DNA of 64,000 bases from Pseudomonas viridiflava (GTDB lineage Bacteria; Pseudomonadota; Gammaproteobacteria; Pseudomonadales; Pseudomonadaceae): assembly GCF_900591205.1 (NCBI RefSeq), contig NZ_UUPU01000082.1, forward strand, positions 124,001 to 188,000, read 5' to 3'. Under the pieces are notes generated by a model. It saw only the letters and a program-made list of their open reading frames with translations. It did no database searches and was not told the origin of the DNA. Below, in pieces: positions 16,765 to 26,260 of the stretch (position 1 is its first letter; each line of letters starts with the position of its first letter). A program made the position numbers and the translations under genes.

Positions 16765-17643
16765 TTACCGACGCCGCTGCTGCCAGGCAGCGGCCAGCCC
16801 GCTCATGCAGATCACCCCGATGCCGACCACCGTGGTCACGTCGGGGGTATGGTTGAACACCAGCCAGCCCAACAACCCCGCAAACACGATCTGGCAGTAG
16901 CCGAACGGCGCCAGCAAGGCCGGCGCCGCAAAGCGGAACGCCTGGGTCAGCATAAAGTGCGCGGTCATCCCGCACGCGCCCAGGGCCAGCATCAAAACAG
17001 CATGCCATAGCGTAGGAACCTGCCAGAAGAACGGCACCAACGCGCTCATCACCAGGGTATTACACAGCCCCGCGAAGAAGTTGCTGGTGGTGGGGGTGTC
17101 GTATCGGCTGAGGATGCGCGTGAGCAGCTGGTAGAAGCAGAAGAACAGCGCCGAACACAGCGGCAGCAACACGGCGGGGGTGAACAGCTCACCGCCGGGG
17201 TGGATGATGATGATTACCCCGATGAACCCGCAGATCACCGCCAGCCATTGACCGCGCGTCACGTGTTCACCGAGCAGCGGCACCGACAGCGCAGTCACCA
17301 GAATCGGCGTAAGAAAGTTCACCGCCGTGGCCTCAGCCAAAGGGATGTAATGCAGCGCAGTGGTAAAAAACAGGCTGGTGCCCAACAGGCATAACGCCCG
17401 TATCACCTGCATGCCGGGCCGCTTGCTGCGCAACACACGCAAGCCCGATTGCGGCAGGAAAATCCCCGCCATCAGCAAGGTATGCACCACGTACCGCGCC
17501 CACACCACCATCACGATCGGGTAGAACCCAGCCAGGTATTTGGACAAGGCGTCATGGCTGGAGAACAGGAACGTCGCCAGCACAATCAGCAAGATGCCCT
17601 TGAAAGTATGGTTGACGCCGGAAAGGGGGGTGCTGACAGTCAT
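16765..17643 (-). CDS. EamA-family DMT transporter
   Basis: The 292-residue protein has ten predicted helices forming two EamA repeats (first from about residue 13, GILLIVLATFLFSSHDALSK; second from about residue 145). Such proteins are inner-membrane metabolite exporters or permeases with no readable substrate. The start at 17643 is preceded by AAGAGAA; sixteen more codons are open upstream. Its stop lies one base from the convergent MFS stop, and it is not clearly part of the quinate cluster. Confidence 0.82.
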   Translation of the reverse strand: MTVSTPLSGVNHTFKGILLIVLATFLFSSHDALSKYLAGFYPIVMVVWARYVVHTLLMAGIFLPQSGLRVLRSKRPGMQVIRALCLLGTSLFFTTALHYIPLAEATAVNFLTPILVTALSVPLLGEHVTRGQWLAVICGFIGVIIIIHPGGELFTPAVLLPLCSALFFCFYQLLTRILSRYDTPTTSNFFAGLCNTLVMSALVPFFWQVPTLWHAVLMLALGACGMTAHFMLTQAFRFAAPALLAPFGYCQIVFAGLLGWLVFNHTPDVTTVVGIGVICMSGLAAAWQQRRR

Positions 17644-17835
17644 GGAATTCTCTTGCGTGGCGCGCCGAACGCTGAACGAGGTAGCACTCAACCCGGTAAT
17701 CTAGCAGCCGGGCATGCGTCTGCCCCAAGAGCATAACCAAACACCGTGCGAACAGCGCACTAAATCACGGGATTCGAGTCCAACGCAGCACCTTAGCCCC
17801 CGCGTTGCACACTTTTTGACCAAGGCATTGCCGCT

Positions 17836-18252
17836 ATGAAAAAAATCGTCTTTATTCTCTCTGCCCTTGCGCTGCTGACCGCCTGTAACCAGGAGTCCAA
17901 TGAAGCGCCAAAACCCGCGCCGCCTTCCGTGCAGGCCACCCTGGTGCCTGAAACCCCGCCCACCGATAAATGGGTGGGCAAGTGGATGGGCGTCGAGGGT
18001 TTGCACCTCACTATCGCCAAGGACGACAGCATCGGCCGTGGCCACTACCTTCTGACCATGCAATACGGCCTCGATGCCGATGACTCCGGCACCTTCAAAG
18101 GTGAAGCCACTGAAGAAGGCATCACCTTCACCCGCCCCGATGGCCCGCAACTGCTGCGCGCCGGCGATGGGGAAGCCACCGGCTTGAAGTGGCTGGCGGA
18201 TAAAAAAGACTGCCTGATCGTCGATACCGGCGAAGGTTACTGCCGCGATTAA
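17836..18252 (+). CDS. Small outer-membrane-type lipoprotein
   Basis: The 138-residue protein has a signal MKKIVFILSALALLTAC whose LTAC is a lipobox, so Cys17 should be lipidated. The next residues (NQES) do not give the Asp+2 inner-membrane signal. A Pro-rich linker leads to a small domain of about 90 residues (KWVGKWMGVEGLHLTI, YLLTMQYGLDADDSGTFKG) that looks like a beta-barrel or lipocalin-like fold. It may be cotranscribed with ypfJ, 43 bp downstream. No specific function is recognised. Confidence 0.75.
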   Translation: MKKIVFILSALALLTACNQESNEAPKPAPPSVQATLVPETPPTDKWVGKWMGVEGLHLTIAKDDSIGRGHYLLTMQYGLDADDSGTFKGEATEEGITFTRPDGPQLLRAGDGEATGLKWLADKKDCLIVDTGEGYCRD

Positions 18253-18295
18253 CGTCCATACTCCATTACGGTAAGTACACGAGAGGATTGCCCAC

Positions 18296-19183
18296 ATGCT
18301 ATGGAAAAAAGGCCGACGCAGCGACAACGTGGTGGACGCCCGCGATGACAGCGGTGGCGGTGGTGGCGGCATGCGCTTTGGTGGCGGCAAGGGCCTGAGC
18401 CTGACGGCGATTGTGCTGATCGTCGGCATCGGCTGGCTGACCGGCCAGGACCCGCTGCAGATCCTCGGCCAATTGACCGGCCAGATGGAGCAAGCCCCCT
18501 CGGTCAGCACCCAATCGCGTCAGGCGCCACCGGCCAATGATGAGCAGGCCGATTTTGTTCGGGCAGTGCTGGGCGATACCGAAGACACCTGGGGCCAGGT
18601 GTTTCAGGAAAACGGGTTGGCTTACAAGAACCCGAAACTGATTCTGTTCCGTGGCCGTGTGAATTCCGCCTGCGGTGGAGCCACCTCAGCCAGCGGCCCG
18701 TTCTATTGCCCCGCCGACCAGCAGGTGTACCTGGACCTGGACTTCTTCCGGGAAATGTCCCAACGCTTCAAGGCCGCCGGCGATTTCGCCCAAGCCTACG
18801 TGATCGCCCACGAAGTCGGGCACCACGTACAAACGTTGCTCGGCATCTCGGCCAAGATCCAGGCCGCACGCCAGCAAGGCCGGCAGATGCAAGGCGACGG
18901 TGGCCTGCTGGTACGTCAGGAACTGCAAGCCGATTGCTTCGCCGGGGTGTGGGCAAACCGGGCGCAAAAACGCCTGAACTGGCTGGAGCCCGGCGATATA
19001 GAAGAAGCACTGAATGCGGCCAACGCCATTGGCGATGACCGTTTGCAGCAACAGGGTCAAGGGCGCGTCGTGCCGGACTCGTTTACCCACGGCACCTCGG
19101 CACAGCGGGTTCGCTGGTTCAAGACCGGCTTCGCCCAGGGCCAGATCACTCAATGCGACACTTTTACCGCCAAGAGTCTTTAG
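18296..19183 (+). CDS. ypfJ: YpfJ-family neutral zinc metallopeptidase-like protein
   Basis: The 295-residue protein has a Gly-rich cytoplasmic start (RRSDNVVDARDDSGGGGGGMRFGGG), one membrane helix at about residues 35-55, and a zincin domain. YVIAHEVGHHVQTLLG carries the HExxH zinc motif, and the downstream ELQADCFAGVWA supplies the third ligand Glu. The length matches E. coli YpfJ. The start is preceded by GAGAGG. The next gene begins at the base after its stop codon, so the two are coupled. Confidence 0.88.
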   Translation: MLWKKGRRSDNVVDARDDSGGGGGGMRFGGGKGLSLTAIVLIVGIGWLTGQDPLQILGQLTGQMEQAPSVSTQSRQAPPANDEQADFVRAVLGDTEDTWGQVFQENGLAYKNPKLILFRGRVNSACGGATSASGPFYCPADQQVYLDLDFFREMSQRFKAAGDFAQAYVIAHEVGHHVQTLLGISAKIQAARQQGRQMQGDGGLLVRQELQADCFAGVWANRAQKRLNWLEPGDIEEALNAANAIGDDRLQQQGQGRVVPDSFTHGTSAQRVRWFKTGFAQGQITQCDTFTAKSL

Positions 19184-20170
19184 ATGAATAACCGATTGGG
19201 ATTGCTGCTGGGCTTGTTAGTTACCTGTTCCACCACCACCTGGGCCGTCGAGAAAGAACATGGCGTCAAGGTGGTCAGCCCCGATCGTTTTCACCTGGAG
19301 GCCGGTGACCTCAGCCTGGGCCTGAGCCAGGACTGGCGCCAGCCCTTGCCGCAGGTCACGCGCGCATTGATCATCGTGCACGGCCGGCTGCGCAATGCGA
19401 TGACCTACCTGGAAAGTGGCGAGCACGCTGCTGAACACGCCGGGGTGGGTGGCAGTACCCTGGTCATTGCGCCGCAATTTCTCGATGAGTCGGACGTAAA
19501 GCGCGACCATCTGGACAACCAACTGCTGCGCTGGAAAGCCGATGACTGGATGGCCGGCGAGCCCTCCATCGGCCCCGGCCAGGTCAGCTCCTACGGCGCT
19601 CTGGACCAGATCATCAAGCACCTGGGCAACCGCAAACTGTTCCCGGCGCTGAAAGAAATCGTGGTCGCCGGGCATTCCGGCGGTGGCCAGGTAGTACAGC
19701 GTTTCGCCCTCACCGGCCACGACCACCCGATGCTGCAAACCGAAGGCATCAGCCTGCGCTATGTGGTGGCCAACCCGTCGTCCTACGCGTACTTCACACC
19801 CGAGCGCCCGGTGAAGTTCGACACCGCCAGTTGCCCCGGCTTCAACGACTGGAAATACGGCATGCAAAACCTGTCGACCTACGCCAACGGCCAGAGCGTC
19901 GAGCAGCTTGAGCAGACATATGTGTCACGCAACATCACTTACCTGCTGGGCCAGCAAGACACCGACCCGAACCACCCTGCGCTGGACAAAAGCTGCGCGG
20001 CCGAGACCCAGGGCGCGTATCGCCTGATTCGCGGGCATCACTATTTTGACTACCTCAAGCAGCGCCATCCGCAGTTGGGCCATAAGCTGGTGGAAGTGCC
20101 GGGGGTGGGGCATAACGGGGACGGGATGTTTACTTCGCCTGAAGGCGAGAAGGTACTGTTCGGGAAGTAA
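19184..20170 (+). CDS. Secreted alpha/beta-hydrolase-like protein
   Basis: The 328-residue protein starts with a Sec-type signal (MNNRLGLLLGLLVTCSTTTWA). The mature part has the alpha/beta hydrolase order: HGRLRNAMTYL as the oxyanion region, EIVVAGHSGGGQVVQRF with a GxSxG-type nucleophile, and GHNGDGMFTSPEG near the end with a candidate catalytic His. It is placed in the periplasm. The substrate is unknown. It follows ypfJ without a gap. Confidence 0.75.
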   Translation: MNNRLGLLLGLLVTCSTTTWAVEKEHGVKVVSPDRFHLEAGDLSLGLSQDWRQPLPQVTRALIIVHGRLRNAMTYLESGEHAAEHAGVGGSTLVIAPQFLDESDVKRDHLDNQLLRWKADDWMAGEPSIGPGQVSSYGALDQIIKHLGNRKLFPALKEIVVAGHSGGGQVVQRFALTGHDHPMLQTEGISLRYVVANPSSYAYFTPERPVKFDTASCPGFNDWKYGMQNLSTYANGQSVEQLEQTYVSRNITYLLGQQDTDPNHPALDKSCAAETQGAYRLIRGHHYFDYLKQRHPQLGHKLVEVPGVGHNGDGMFTSPEGEKVLFGK

Positions 20171-20190
20171 CCCCTGCACAAACCCAATCA

Positions 20191-20286
20191 AAATGTGGGA
20201 GCTGGCTTGCCTGCGATGGCTGACTCACAGCCAACATCTTTGTTGACTGCTACACCGCTATCGCAGGCAAGCCAGCTCCCACATTT
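20191..20286. repeat. REP pair (BIME-like)
   Basis: AAATGTGGGAGCTGGCTTGC at one end and its inverse complement at the other flank about 40 bp of spacer containing CACAGCCAACA. It lies between the convergent hydrolase gene (ending 20170) and the HAD gene (ending 20304). Confidence 0.85.
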
Positions 20287-20303
20287 GAGCTTCAGTGCCT
20301 GGG

Positions 20304-20891
20304 CTAGATCATCCGGCGCAGGACTGCGCAGTCTTCAGCATGCCAATCCGCCAACTCCGGCCACGGGTTTTCCGCCAGGTTCACCAACACCGTCCGGGCC
20401 CCCGCCGCCCGACCGCAATCCAGGTCAAAGCGGTAATCCCCCACCATCACCATCTCGCTGGGCGCCACGTCCCAGGCAGCCGCCAGTTTCAGCAAACCAC
20501 CCGGATCGGGCTTGGGCGGCGCGTCGTCGCGCCCCAACACATCCTCGATGGCAAAGCAGTCCGCCAGCCCAATCGCCTCCAGGGTGATATGCGCCAGCTC
20601 CCGCGCATTGCGGGTCAAGATGCCCAGGCGATAACCGCGCCCGGCCAGCTCGCGCACCAACGCCACCGCACCCTCTGCCGCAACCGAACCCAGCGCCAGC
20701 TCGCGCTCGTGCTCCAGCAACCAGGCGTGTTTGGCTGCCGCAATATCCGTCGGCAAGGCGGCGAGGTGGGTGAGGATGTCGTCTTCGGGTGGAATCTCCA
20801 GCGCCACGCGAATGGCCGCAAAGTCATGCACGGCCACCGTGAGGGTGCCGTCCATGTCAAACACCCAGTGCTTAACGTCGGTGAGGCTCAT
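20304..20891 (-). CDS. HAD-superfamily phosphatase
   Basis: The 195-residue protein has all HAD motifs: DMDGTL near residue 12 with the nucleophile Asp, a Thr in GILTRNARE, Lys in PPKPDPGGLL and GDYRFDLDCGRAAGA for the metal-binding acids. The small cap and overall form resemble phosphoglycolate phosphatase-like or pyrimidine nucleotidase-like members; the substrate is not evident. The start at 20891 overlaps the tesB stop by 4 bp, so it is the last gene of a GNAT-tesB-HAD operon. Confidence 0.87.
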   Translation of the reverse strand: MSLTDVKHWVFDMDGTLTVAVHDFAAIRVALEIPPEDDILTHLAALPTDIAAAKHAWLLEHERELALGSVAAEGAVALVRELAGRGYRLGILTRNARELAHITLEAIGLADCFAIEDVLGRDDAPPKPDPGGLLKLAAAWDVAPSEMVMVGDYRFDLDCGRAAGARTVLVNLAENPWPELADWHAEDCAVLRRMI

Positions 20892-21757
20892 GCCCAGTCC
20901 TTGCGATGGCGAATCAACCCTTCCTGGGTCACCGAGGCCACCAGTTGCCCGGCGCGGTTGTACACGCTGCCACGGGAGAACCCACGGGAATTGCCGGCCC
21001 ACGGGCTGTCCATGGCGTAGAGCAACCAGTCATCGGCACGCAGGTCGGCGTGGAACCACAGCGCGTGGTCGAGGCTGGCGACCTGCATGTCTTTCTGCCA
21101 CACGCTTTTGCCATGGGGCAGCATCGAGGTGGTCAGCAGGCCGAAGTCCGAAGCATAGGCCAACAGGTATTTATGCAGCGCCGGCGTATCGGCCAGGGCG
21201 CCGTCGGCACGAAACCACACGTACCTGACCGGGTCGGACGGCTGCGGGTTGAAGGGGTCTTTCTCGGTCACCGGGCGCACTTCGATCGGCTTGGGGCACA
21301 ACAGCTTGTCGCGCATATGCTCAGGGATCAGGTGCGCACGTTGCTGGGTCAGCTCCAGCTCCGACGGCAGGTTCTCCGGGCCAACCACCACGGGCATGGT
21401 GGTCTGGTGCTCGAAGCCTTCTTCGTCATACTGGAACGACGTGGTGCAGGTGAAGATCGGGTGGCCCTTCTGGATGGCCGTGACCCGACGGGTACTGAAA
21501 CTGCCGCCATCGCGCACACGGTCCACCGAATACACCACTGGCAGGGCTGCATCGCCGGGGCGCAGGAAATAGCCATGCAGGGAATGCACATGCCGTGCTT
21601 CTTCTACGGTCTGGCTGGCAGCCGACAACGACTGGCCGAGCACCTGGCCGCCGAACAGTTGGCGAAAACCCAGGTCCTGGCTGCGGCCGCGAAAGAGGTT
21701 TTCCTCGATCGGCTCCAGGGTCAGCAAGTCCACCAGATCTTCCAATACTTGGCTCAT
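20888..21757 (-). CDS. tesB: Acyl-CoA thioesterase II
   Basis: The 289-residue enzyme has the double hot-dog fold of TesB and hydrolyses medium- and long-chain acyl-CoAs. RSQDLGFRQLFGGQVLGQSL (about residues 26-45) is the conserved first hot-dog helix, HSLHGYFLRPGD follows, and ASLDHALWFHADLRADDWLLY contains the region of the catalytic Asp. Length and motifs match E. coli TesB. It overlaps the HAD gene and lies 41 bp behind the GNAT gene. Confidence 0.94.
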   Translation of the reverse strand: MSQVLEDLVDLLTLEPIEENLFRGRSQDLGFRQLFGGQVLGQSLSAASQTVEEARHVHSLHGYFLRPGDAALPVVYSVDRVRDGGSFSTRRVTAIQKGHPIFTCTTSFQYDEEGFEHQTTMPVVVGPENLPSELELTQQRAHLIPEHMRDKLLCPKPIEVRPVTEKDPFNPQPSDPVRYVWFRADGALADTPALHKYLLAYASDFGLLTTSMLPHGKSVWQKDMQVASLDHALWFHADLRADDWLLYAMDSPWAGNSRGFSRGSVYNRAGQLVASVTQEGLIRHRKDWA

Positions 21758-21798
21758 TGAGCAACTCCTACTACATACAAGAGGGCATTCCGGGCTGC

Positions 21799-22368
21799 TT
21801 ATCCGTGCAGCGTGTCCAACCATTGGGCGCGGGTGATGCGGTACAAAACATGCGGGCGCAGCGGATCATCGGCTGCAACCTTGGGGTGTTCAAAATCTGC
21901 CAGGGGATCGTAATGCATACCGATGGCCTGCATGACTTTTTGTGATGGCAGATTGGCTTCGGTGGTGAACGCGACGATTTCGTCCAGCTGCAAACGGTCG
22001 AAGCCGCAACGCAGTGCGGTCCAGGCCGCCTCGCTGGCATAGCCCAGGCCCCAATGCTCGCGGGCCAGGCGCCAGCCGATTTCCACCGCTGGGGTAAAGC
22101 CCGCTTCAAAGCTGACATTCTGCAGCCCGGTCAGGCCGATGAATTCACCGGTGTCCTTGCGCTGCAAGGCCCAAAAGCCAAAGCCATATTCGGCAAAATG
22201 CCCACGAATCCGCCCGATCAAGGCGGCGCTTTCCAGGTGGCTCAATGTGGCCGGAAAATAGCGCATCACCTGCGGGTCGGCGCACATGGCGGCAAAATCC
22301 GGCAGGTCAATGTCGCGCCATTGGCGCAGCACCAGGCGTGCGCTTTCCAATTCGAGTATCGGCTCCAT
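21799..22368 (-). CDS. GNAT N-acetyltransferase (RimJ/RimL type)
   Basis: The 189-residue protein is of the Acetyltransf_3 group: LESARLVLRQWRDIDLPDFAAMCADPQVMRYFP at the N terminus, then EIGWRLAREHWGLGYASEAAWTAL, which holds the acetyl-CoA pyrophosphate loop. Family members acetylate ribosomal protein N termini or small amines. The start at 22368 has GGGAGGGG seven bases upstream. It is the first gene of the operon with tesB and is divergent from the deacetylase gene at 22457. Confidence 0.87.
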   Translation of the reverse strand: MEPILELESARLVLRQWRDIDLPDFAAMCADPQVMRYFPATLSHLESAALIGRIRGHFAEYGFGFWALQRKDTGEFIGLTGLQNVSFEAGFTPAVEIGWRLAREHWGLGYASEAAWTALRCGFDRLQLDEIVAFTTEANLPSQKVMQAIGMHYDPLADFEHPKVAADDPLRPHVLYRITRAQWLDTLHG

Positions 22369-22456
22369 GGGTCCCCTCCCTTGCCGTGTGCGTGTGCGCT
22401 GTGAGTGAGTGTACAGCGCTGGTAAGATCCGTCGCAGGTTCCCGCAAGAAAATCCC

Positions 22457-23377
22457 ATGCCTTTGCCATTGATCTACCACGATGACTACAGCCCAGAGTT
22501 CCCGGCGGACCACCGGTTCCCCATGGACAAGTTCCGCTTGTTGCGTGACCACCTCGTGGACAGCGGCCTGACCCAGGACAGCCAATTGCTGCGCCCGCCA
22601 CTGTGCCCCGCAGAGATTCTGGCCCTGGCTCATGAACCTGGGTATATCGAACGCTACATGAGCGGCGAGTTGTCCCGCGAAGACCAACGGCGCCTCGGCC
22701 TGCCCTGGAGCGAAGCGCTGGCGCGGCGCACCGTGCGGGCAGTCGGCGGCTCGATCCTCGCGGCCGAGCAGGCGCTTGAGCACGGCCTGGCCTGCCACCT
22801 GGCGGGCGGCACCCATCACGCCCATTACGATTACCCGGCGGGCTTTTGTATCTTCAATGACCTGGCGGTGATCAGCCATTACCTGCTGGCCAGTGGCCGG
22901 GTCAACCGGGTGCTGATCTTCGACTGCGACGTGCACCAGGGCGACGGCACTGCACGCATCCTGCACGACACACCGGATGCGATCACCGTGTCGCTGCACT
23001 GCGAAAAAAACTTCCCGGCGCGCAAGGCCCAGAGCGACTGGGACATCCCGCTGCCCATGGGCATGGGCGATGCCGACTACCTCAAGGTGGTGGACGACGC
23101 CCTCAACTACCTGCTGGCGCTGTACCAGCCCGACCTGGTGCTGTATGACGCCGGCGTCGATGTGCATAAGGACGACGCCCTCGGCTACCTCAAGCTGACA
23201 GATGCAGGCGTGGCCGCCCGTGATGAAAGCGTGATGCGCCACTGCCTGGGCCGTGATATCCCAGTGATGGGCGTGATCGGTGGCGGTTACAGCAAGGACC
23301 GCCCTGCCCTGGCCCGCCGCCACGGCATCCTGCATCACAGCGCCCAGCGGGTGTGGACGTCATCAGGTTGTCATTGA
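22457..23377 (+). CDS. Histone-deacetylase-family amidohydrolase
   Basis: The 306-residue protein is a class II-like bacterial HDAC homologue. GGTHHAHYDYPAGFCIFNDLA has the His pair and GFCIFND loop; IFDCDVHQGDGTARIL has the zinc ligands Asp and His; YDAGVDVHKDD has a further acidic ligand. Substrates in bacteria include acetylpolyamines and acetylated metabolites; the one here is not known. The start at 22457 gives the usual N terminus MPLPLIYHDDYSPEFP. Confidence 0.9.
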   Translation: MPLPLIYHDDYSPEFPADHRFPMDKFRLLRDHLVDSGLTQDSQLLRPPLCPAEILALAHEPGYIERYMSGELSREDQRRLGLPWSEALARRTVRAVGGSILAAEQALEHGLACHLAGGTHHAHYDYPAGFCIFNDLAVISHYLLASGRVNRVLIFDCDVHQGDGTARILHDTPDAITVSLHCEKNFPARKAQSDWDIPLPMGMGDADYLKVVDDALNYLLALYQPDLVLYDAGVDVHKDDALGYLKLTDAGVAARDESVMRHCLGRDIPVMGVIGGGYSKDRPALARRHGILHHSAQRVWTSSGCH

Positions 23378-23548
23378 AGTGTGAGCTTTACCCACAATGC
23401 CTGTGGAACGGCCTGTGGATAACTTGAGCGTAAGCGTCTGTAGGCCAATAACCGCATAGCCTGCGCCAGGCTGTATATTTTTTGATCAGGCACTTGCGTC
23501 GACCTCGGGTAGAATGTGCGGCCTATTTAAATCACCGTAGCCCTGCCC

Positions 23549-24775
23549 ATGCCCCTGACCCCCCCTCGACACGTCACTATTATCGGCGGCGGCCCCGCCG
23601 GGCTGATGGCCGCCGAAGTCTTGAGCCAGGCGGGCGTGCGGGTCGACCTGTATGACGGTATGCCTTCAGTGGGGCGTAAATTCCTGCTGGCCGGCGTGGG
23701 CGGCATGAACATCACCCACTCCGAGGCGTACCCGGCGTTTCTGTCACGGTATGCCGAGCGTGCACCGCAGATGGCGCCGCTGCTGCGGGGGTTCGGCGCC
23801 GAGGCGCTGTGCGAGTGGATTCATGGCCTGGGCATCCAGACCTTTGTCGGCACCTCCGGCCGGGTGTTTCCTACCGACATGAAAGCCGCGCCGCTGCTGC
23901 GCGCCTGGCTCAAGCGCTTGCGCGACCAGGGCGTGGTTATCCACACCCGTCATCGTTGGACCGGCTGGAATGCCGAGGGTGATTTACTTATCCACAGCCC
24001 GGACGGCGAAAAAACTATCCACAGCGACGCGGTGCTGCTGGCCCTCGGCGGTGGCAGTTGGTCGCGCCTGGGGTCTGATGGCGCCTGGCTCACGTTGCTG
24101 GAAGACCGCGGCGTGCCCTGCGTGCCGTTGCAGCCGAGCAACTGTGGCTTCGAGGTGTCGGCCTGGAGCGAATTGATGGTCAGCAAATTCGCCGGCGCGC
24201 CGCTGAAAAACGTCGCCATCGGCGTGGCGGATGACAAGCCTCGACTAGGGGAATGCGTGATCACCGCCACCGGAATCGAGGGCAGTTTGATCTATGCGCT
24301 GTCGGCGCCGGTGCGCGAGGCCATCAACCGCAACGGCTCGGCCACCGTGCATATCGACCTGTTGCCGAGCAAGCCGCTGGACAAGGTCCAGGCTGCACTG
24401 GCCAAGCCACGTGGCTCACGCTCGATGAGCAAGCATTTGCACAGTCAGTTGGGCTTGGACGGGGTGAAAGCAGCACTGTTGCGTGAGTTGGCCCCGGCTG
24501 AGCACTTCAATGATCCGGCGCAATTGGCGGTGGATATCAAGGCGCTGCCACTGACACTGGTGAAGACGCGGCCGATGGATGAAGCGATCAGCACCGCCGG
24601 CGGCGTGCCGTTTGAGGCGCTGGATGAGCGCTTGATGCTCAAGCAGTTGCCGGGGGTGTTCTGTGCGGGGGAGATGCTGGATTGGGAAGCGCCGACGGGC
24701 GGGTATTTGCTGACCGGGTGTTTTGCCAGTGGCATAGCGGCTGGGCGTGGGCTGCTGGAGTGGCTTAACCGCTAA
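23549..24775 (+). CDS. FAD-dependent oxidoreductase, HI0933/TIGR03862 family
   Basis: The 408-residue flavoprotein opens with a dinucleotide-binding motif, VTIIGGGPAGLMAAEVL, and has ALGGGSWSRLGSDG in the middle. AISTAGGVPFEALD and CAGEMLDWEAPTGGYLLTGCFASG are the C-terminal FAD-contact signatures of the HI0933-like family. The size and the second motif fit the TIGR03862 branch common in proteobacteria, whose substrate is unknown to me. The gene stands alone; the 170-bp region before it has a possible promoter but no other feature I can support. Confidence 0.85.
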   Translation: MPLTPPRHVTIIGGGPAGLMAAEVLSQAGVRVDLYDGMPSVGRKFLLAGVGGMNITHSEAYPAFLSRYAERAPQMAPLLRGFGAEALCEWIHGLGIQTFVGTSGRVFPTDMKAAPLLRAWLKRLRDQGVVIHTRHRWTGWNAEGDLLIHSPDGEKTIHSDAVLLALGGGSWSRLGSDGAWLTLLEDRGVPCVPLQPSNCGFEVSAWSELMVSKFAGAPLKNVAIGVADDKPRLGECVITATGIEGSLIYALSAPVREAINRNGSATVHIDLLPSKPLDKVQAALAKPRGSRSMSKHLHSQLGLDGVKAALLRELAPAEHFNDPAQLAVDIKALPLTLVKTRPMDEAISTAGGVPFEALDERLMLKQLPGVFCAGEMLDWEAPTGGYLLTGCFASGIAAGRGLLEWLNR

Positions 24776-24779
24776 GACC

Positions 24780-24857
24780 GCCATCGCAGGCAAGCCAGCT
24801 CCCACACTTGACTGTTTCACACATCAACATGTGGGAGCTGGCTTGCCTGCGATGAGG
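24780..24857. repeat. REP pair between convergent genes
   Basis: CATCGCAGGCAAGCCAGCTC and its inverse copy GAGCTGGCTTGCCTGCGATG face each other around a short AT-rich spacer. The pair separates the flavoprotein gene from rhlE. Confidence 0.85.
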
Positions 24858-24877
24858 CCATCACGAGCGACGAAAAA

Positions 24878-26212
24878 TCACTTCTTCTTGCGCGGCCCAG
24901 TATTAAACACCGGCACCTTGCGCACTGGCTTGATCGACGGCTCCACCGGCGCCGACTCCCCGCTGTCCACCCACTTACCCAGGTTGCGCTTACCGCCACC
25001 ACCGGATGATTTAGGCTTCTTGGGTTTTTTCGGCTTCTTCACCACCTGCCCACTGGCGTCGGTGTCCGGCACGCGGTGCTCCGGCTCGAAATCCGGTTCC
25101 ATCTTGCGGGTCAAGGTCTGACGCGTGAGCATCTCGATGGCCGATAGCATGTTCACTTCATCGGCGCACACCAGGGAGATCGCCTCACCGGTGTTGCCTG
25201 CACGCCCGGTACGGCCGATGCGGTGGATGTAATCCTCGGCCACGATCGGCAGGTCAAAGTTGACCACCAGCGGCAGGTCTTCGATATCCAGGCCACGGGC
25301 CGCCACGTCGGTGGCCACCAGGATCTGCACTTCACTGCTCTTGAAACGGTCCAGCGCACGCTGGCGGGTAGCCTGCGGTTTGTCGCCATGGATGCCGTCG
25401 GCGTTGATGCCCAGGCCCTGCAACTTATCCACCAGCGCGTCCACGCCATTACGGGTCTTGGCGAACACCAGCACCTGCTTCCAACGGCCTTTGCGCATCA
25501 GGTGCACAAACAGCTCCGGCTTGCGCTTCTTGTCCACCGGCACCACCCACTGCTTCACGGTGTTGGCGGCGACGTTGCGCGGGCTCACTTCGATGCTCAG
25601 CGGATCGTTGAGCATCTGCCCGGCCAGCAAGCGGATTTCATCAGAGAAGGTCGCGGAGAACAGCAGGGTCTGGCGCTTTTTCGGCAACATGCGATAGATG
25701 TTCGCCAGCTCTTCGGAGAAGCCCAGGTCGAGCATACGGTCAGCTTCATCCAGCACCAGGGTTTGCAGCTGATTAAGCTTCAGCGCGTTCTGGCGGAACA
25801 GGTCGATCAGGCGGCCGGGCGTGGCAACAAGAATGTCTACGCCCTTGCGCAGCTTCATCATCTGCGGGTTGATGCTCACGCCGCCGTACACCGCGTAGGT
25901 AGTCAACGGCAGGTGCTGGGCGTACTCGGCGACGCTGGCGTGAACCTGCTCGGCCAGCTCGCGGGTCGGGCACAGGATCAGCGCGCGCGCCGAGTTGGCG
26001 GCGACTTTCGGCCCTTCGGTGGTCAGCAATTGCAGGAGCGGCACGGCGAAACCGGCAGTTTTGCCGGTGCCGGTCTGGGCCGCAGCCATCAGGTCGCGAC
26101 CGGCCAGCACCGCCGGAATGGCTTGCGCCTGCACCGGCGTCGGGGTCTGGTAGCCAAGCGTCTCAAGGGCGCGCAGCAAGGGTTCGATCAGGCCAAGTGT
26201 GGCGAAAGTCAT
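24878..26212 (-). CDS. rhlE: DEAD-box RNA helicase, RhlE type
   Basis: The 444-residue protein has the full DEAD-box set: the Q motif (GYQTPTPVQAQAI), AAQTGTGKTAGF, PTRELAEQ, TPGRLIDL, VLDEADRML, SAT and HRIGRTGRAG. The C-terminal tail is basic and Lys/Pro-rich (VKKPKKPKKPKSSGGGGKRN), as in RhlE homologues, and should help RNA binding. Work in Pseudomonas links RhlE proteins to RNA decay and cold growth. I used the ATG at 26212, where the standard N terminus MTFATLGLIEPLLRAL begins; an ATG twelve codons upstream is open. Confidence 0.9.
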   Translation of the reverse strand: MTFATLGLIEPLLRALETLGYQTPTPVQAQAIPAVLAGRDLMAAAQTGTGKTAGFAVPLLQLLTTEGPKVAANSARALILCPTRELAEQVHASVAEYAQHLPLTTYAVYGGVSINPQMMKLRKGVDILVATPGRLIDLFRQNALKLNQLQTLVLDEADRMLDLGFSEELANIYRMLPKKRQTLLFSATFSDEIRLLAGQMLNDPLSIEVSPRNVAANTVKQWVVPVDKKRKPELFVHLMRKGRWKQVLVFAKTRNGVDALVDKLQGLGINADGIHGDKPQATRQRALDRFKSSEVQILVATDVAARGLDIEDLPLVVNFDLPIVAEDYIHRIGRTGRAGNTGEAISLVCADEVNMLSAIEMLTRQTLTRKMEPDFEPEHRVPDTDASGQVVKKPKKPKKPKSSGGGGKRNLGKWVDSGESAPVEPSIKPVRKVPVFNTGPRKKK

Positions 26213-26260
26213 GTGTTTACCGTAGGAAAAATTCAGCGCAAGTCGCAATTGCGCCGCAGT

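Noticed and set aside
17769..17781. GGGATTCGAGTCC, like a tRNA T-arm
   Set aside because: No acceptor stem, D-arm or anticodon arm can be drawn around it.
20191..20286. Could the repeated GTGGGAGC hairpins be a CRISPR array
   Set aside because: Units are paired and dispersed between genes across the window, not evenly spaced with unique spacers, and no cas genes are present.
23414..23422. TGTGGATAA, a perfect DnaA-box-like sequence, with similar TATCCACA motifs nearby
   Set aside because: Only one perfect copy in the gap, no AT-rich unwinding element and no dnaA/dnaN genes near; two further matches lie inside a coding region.
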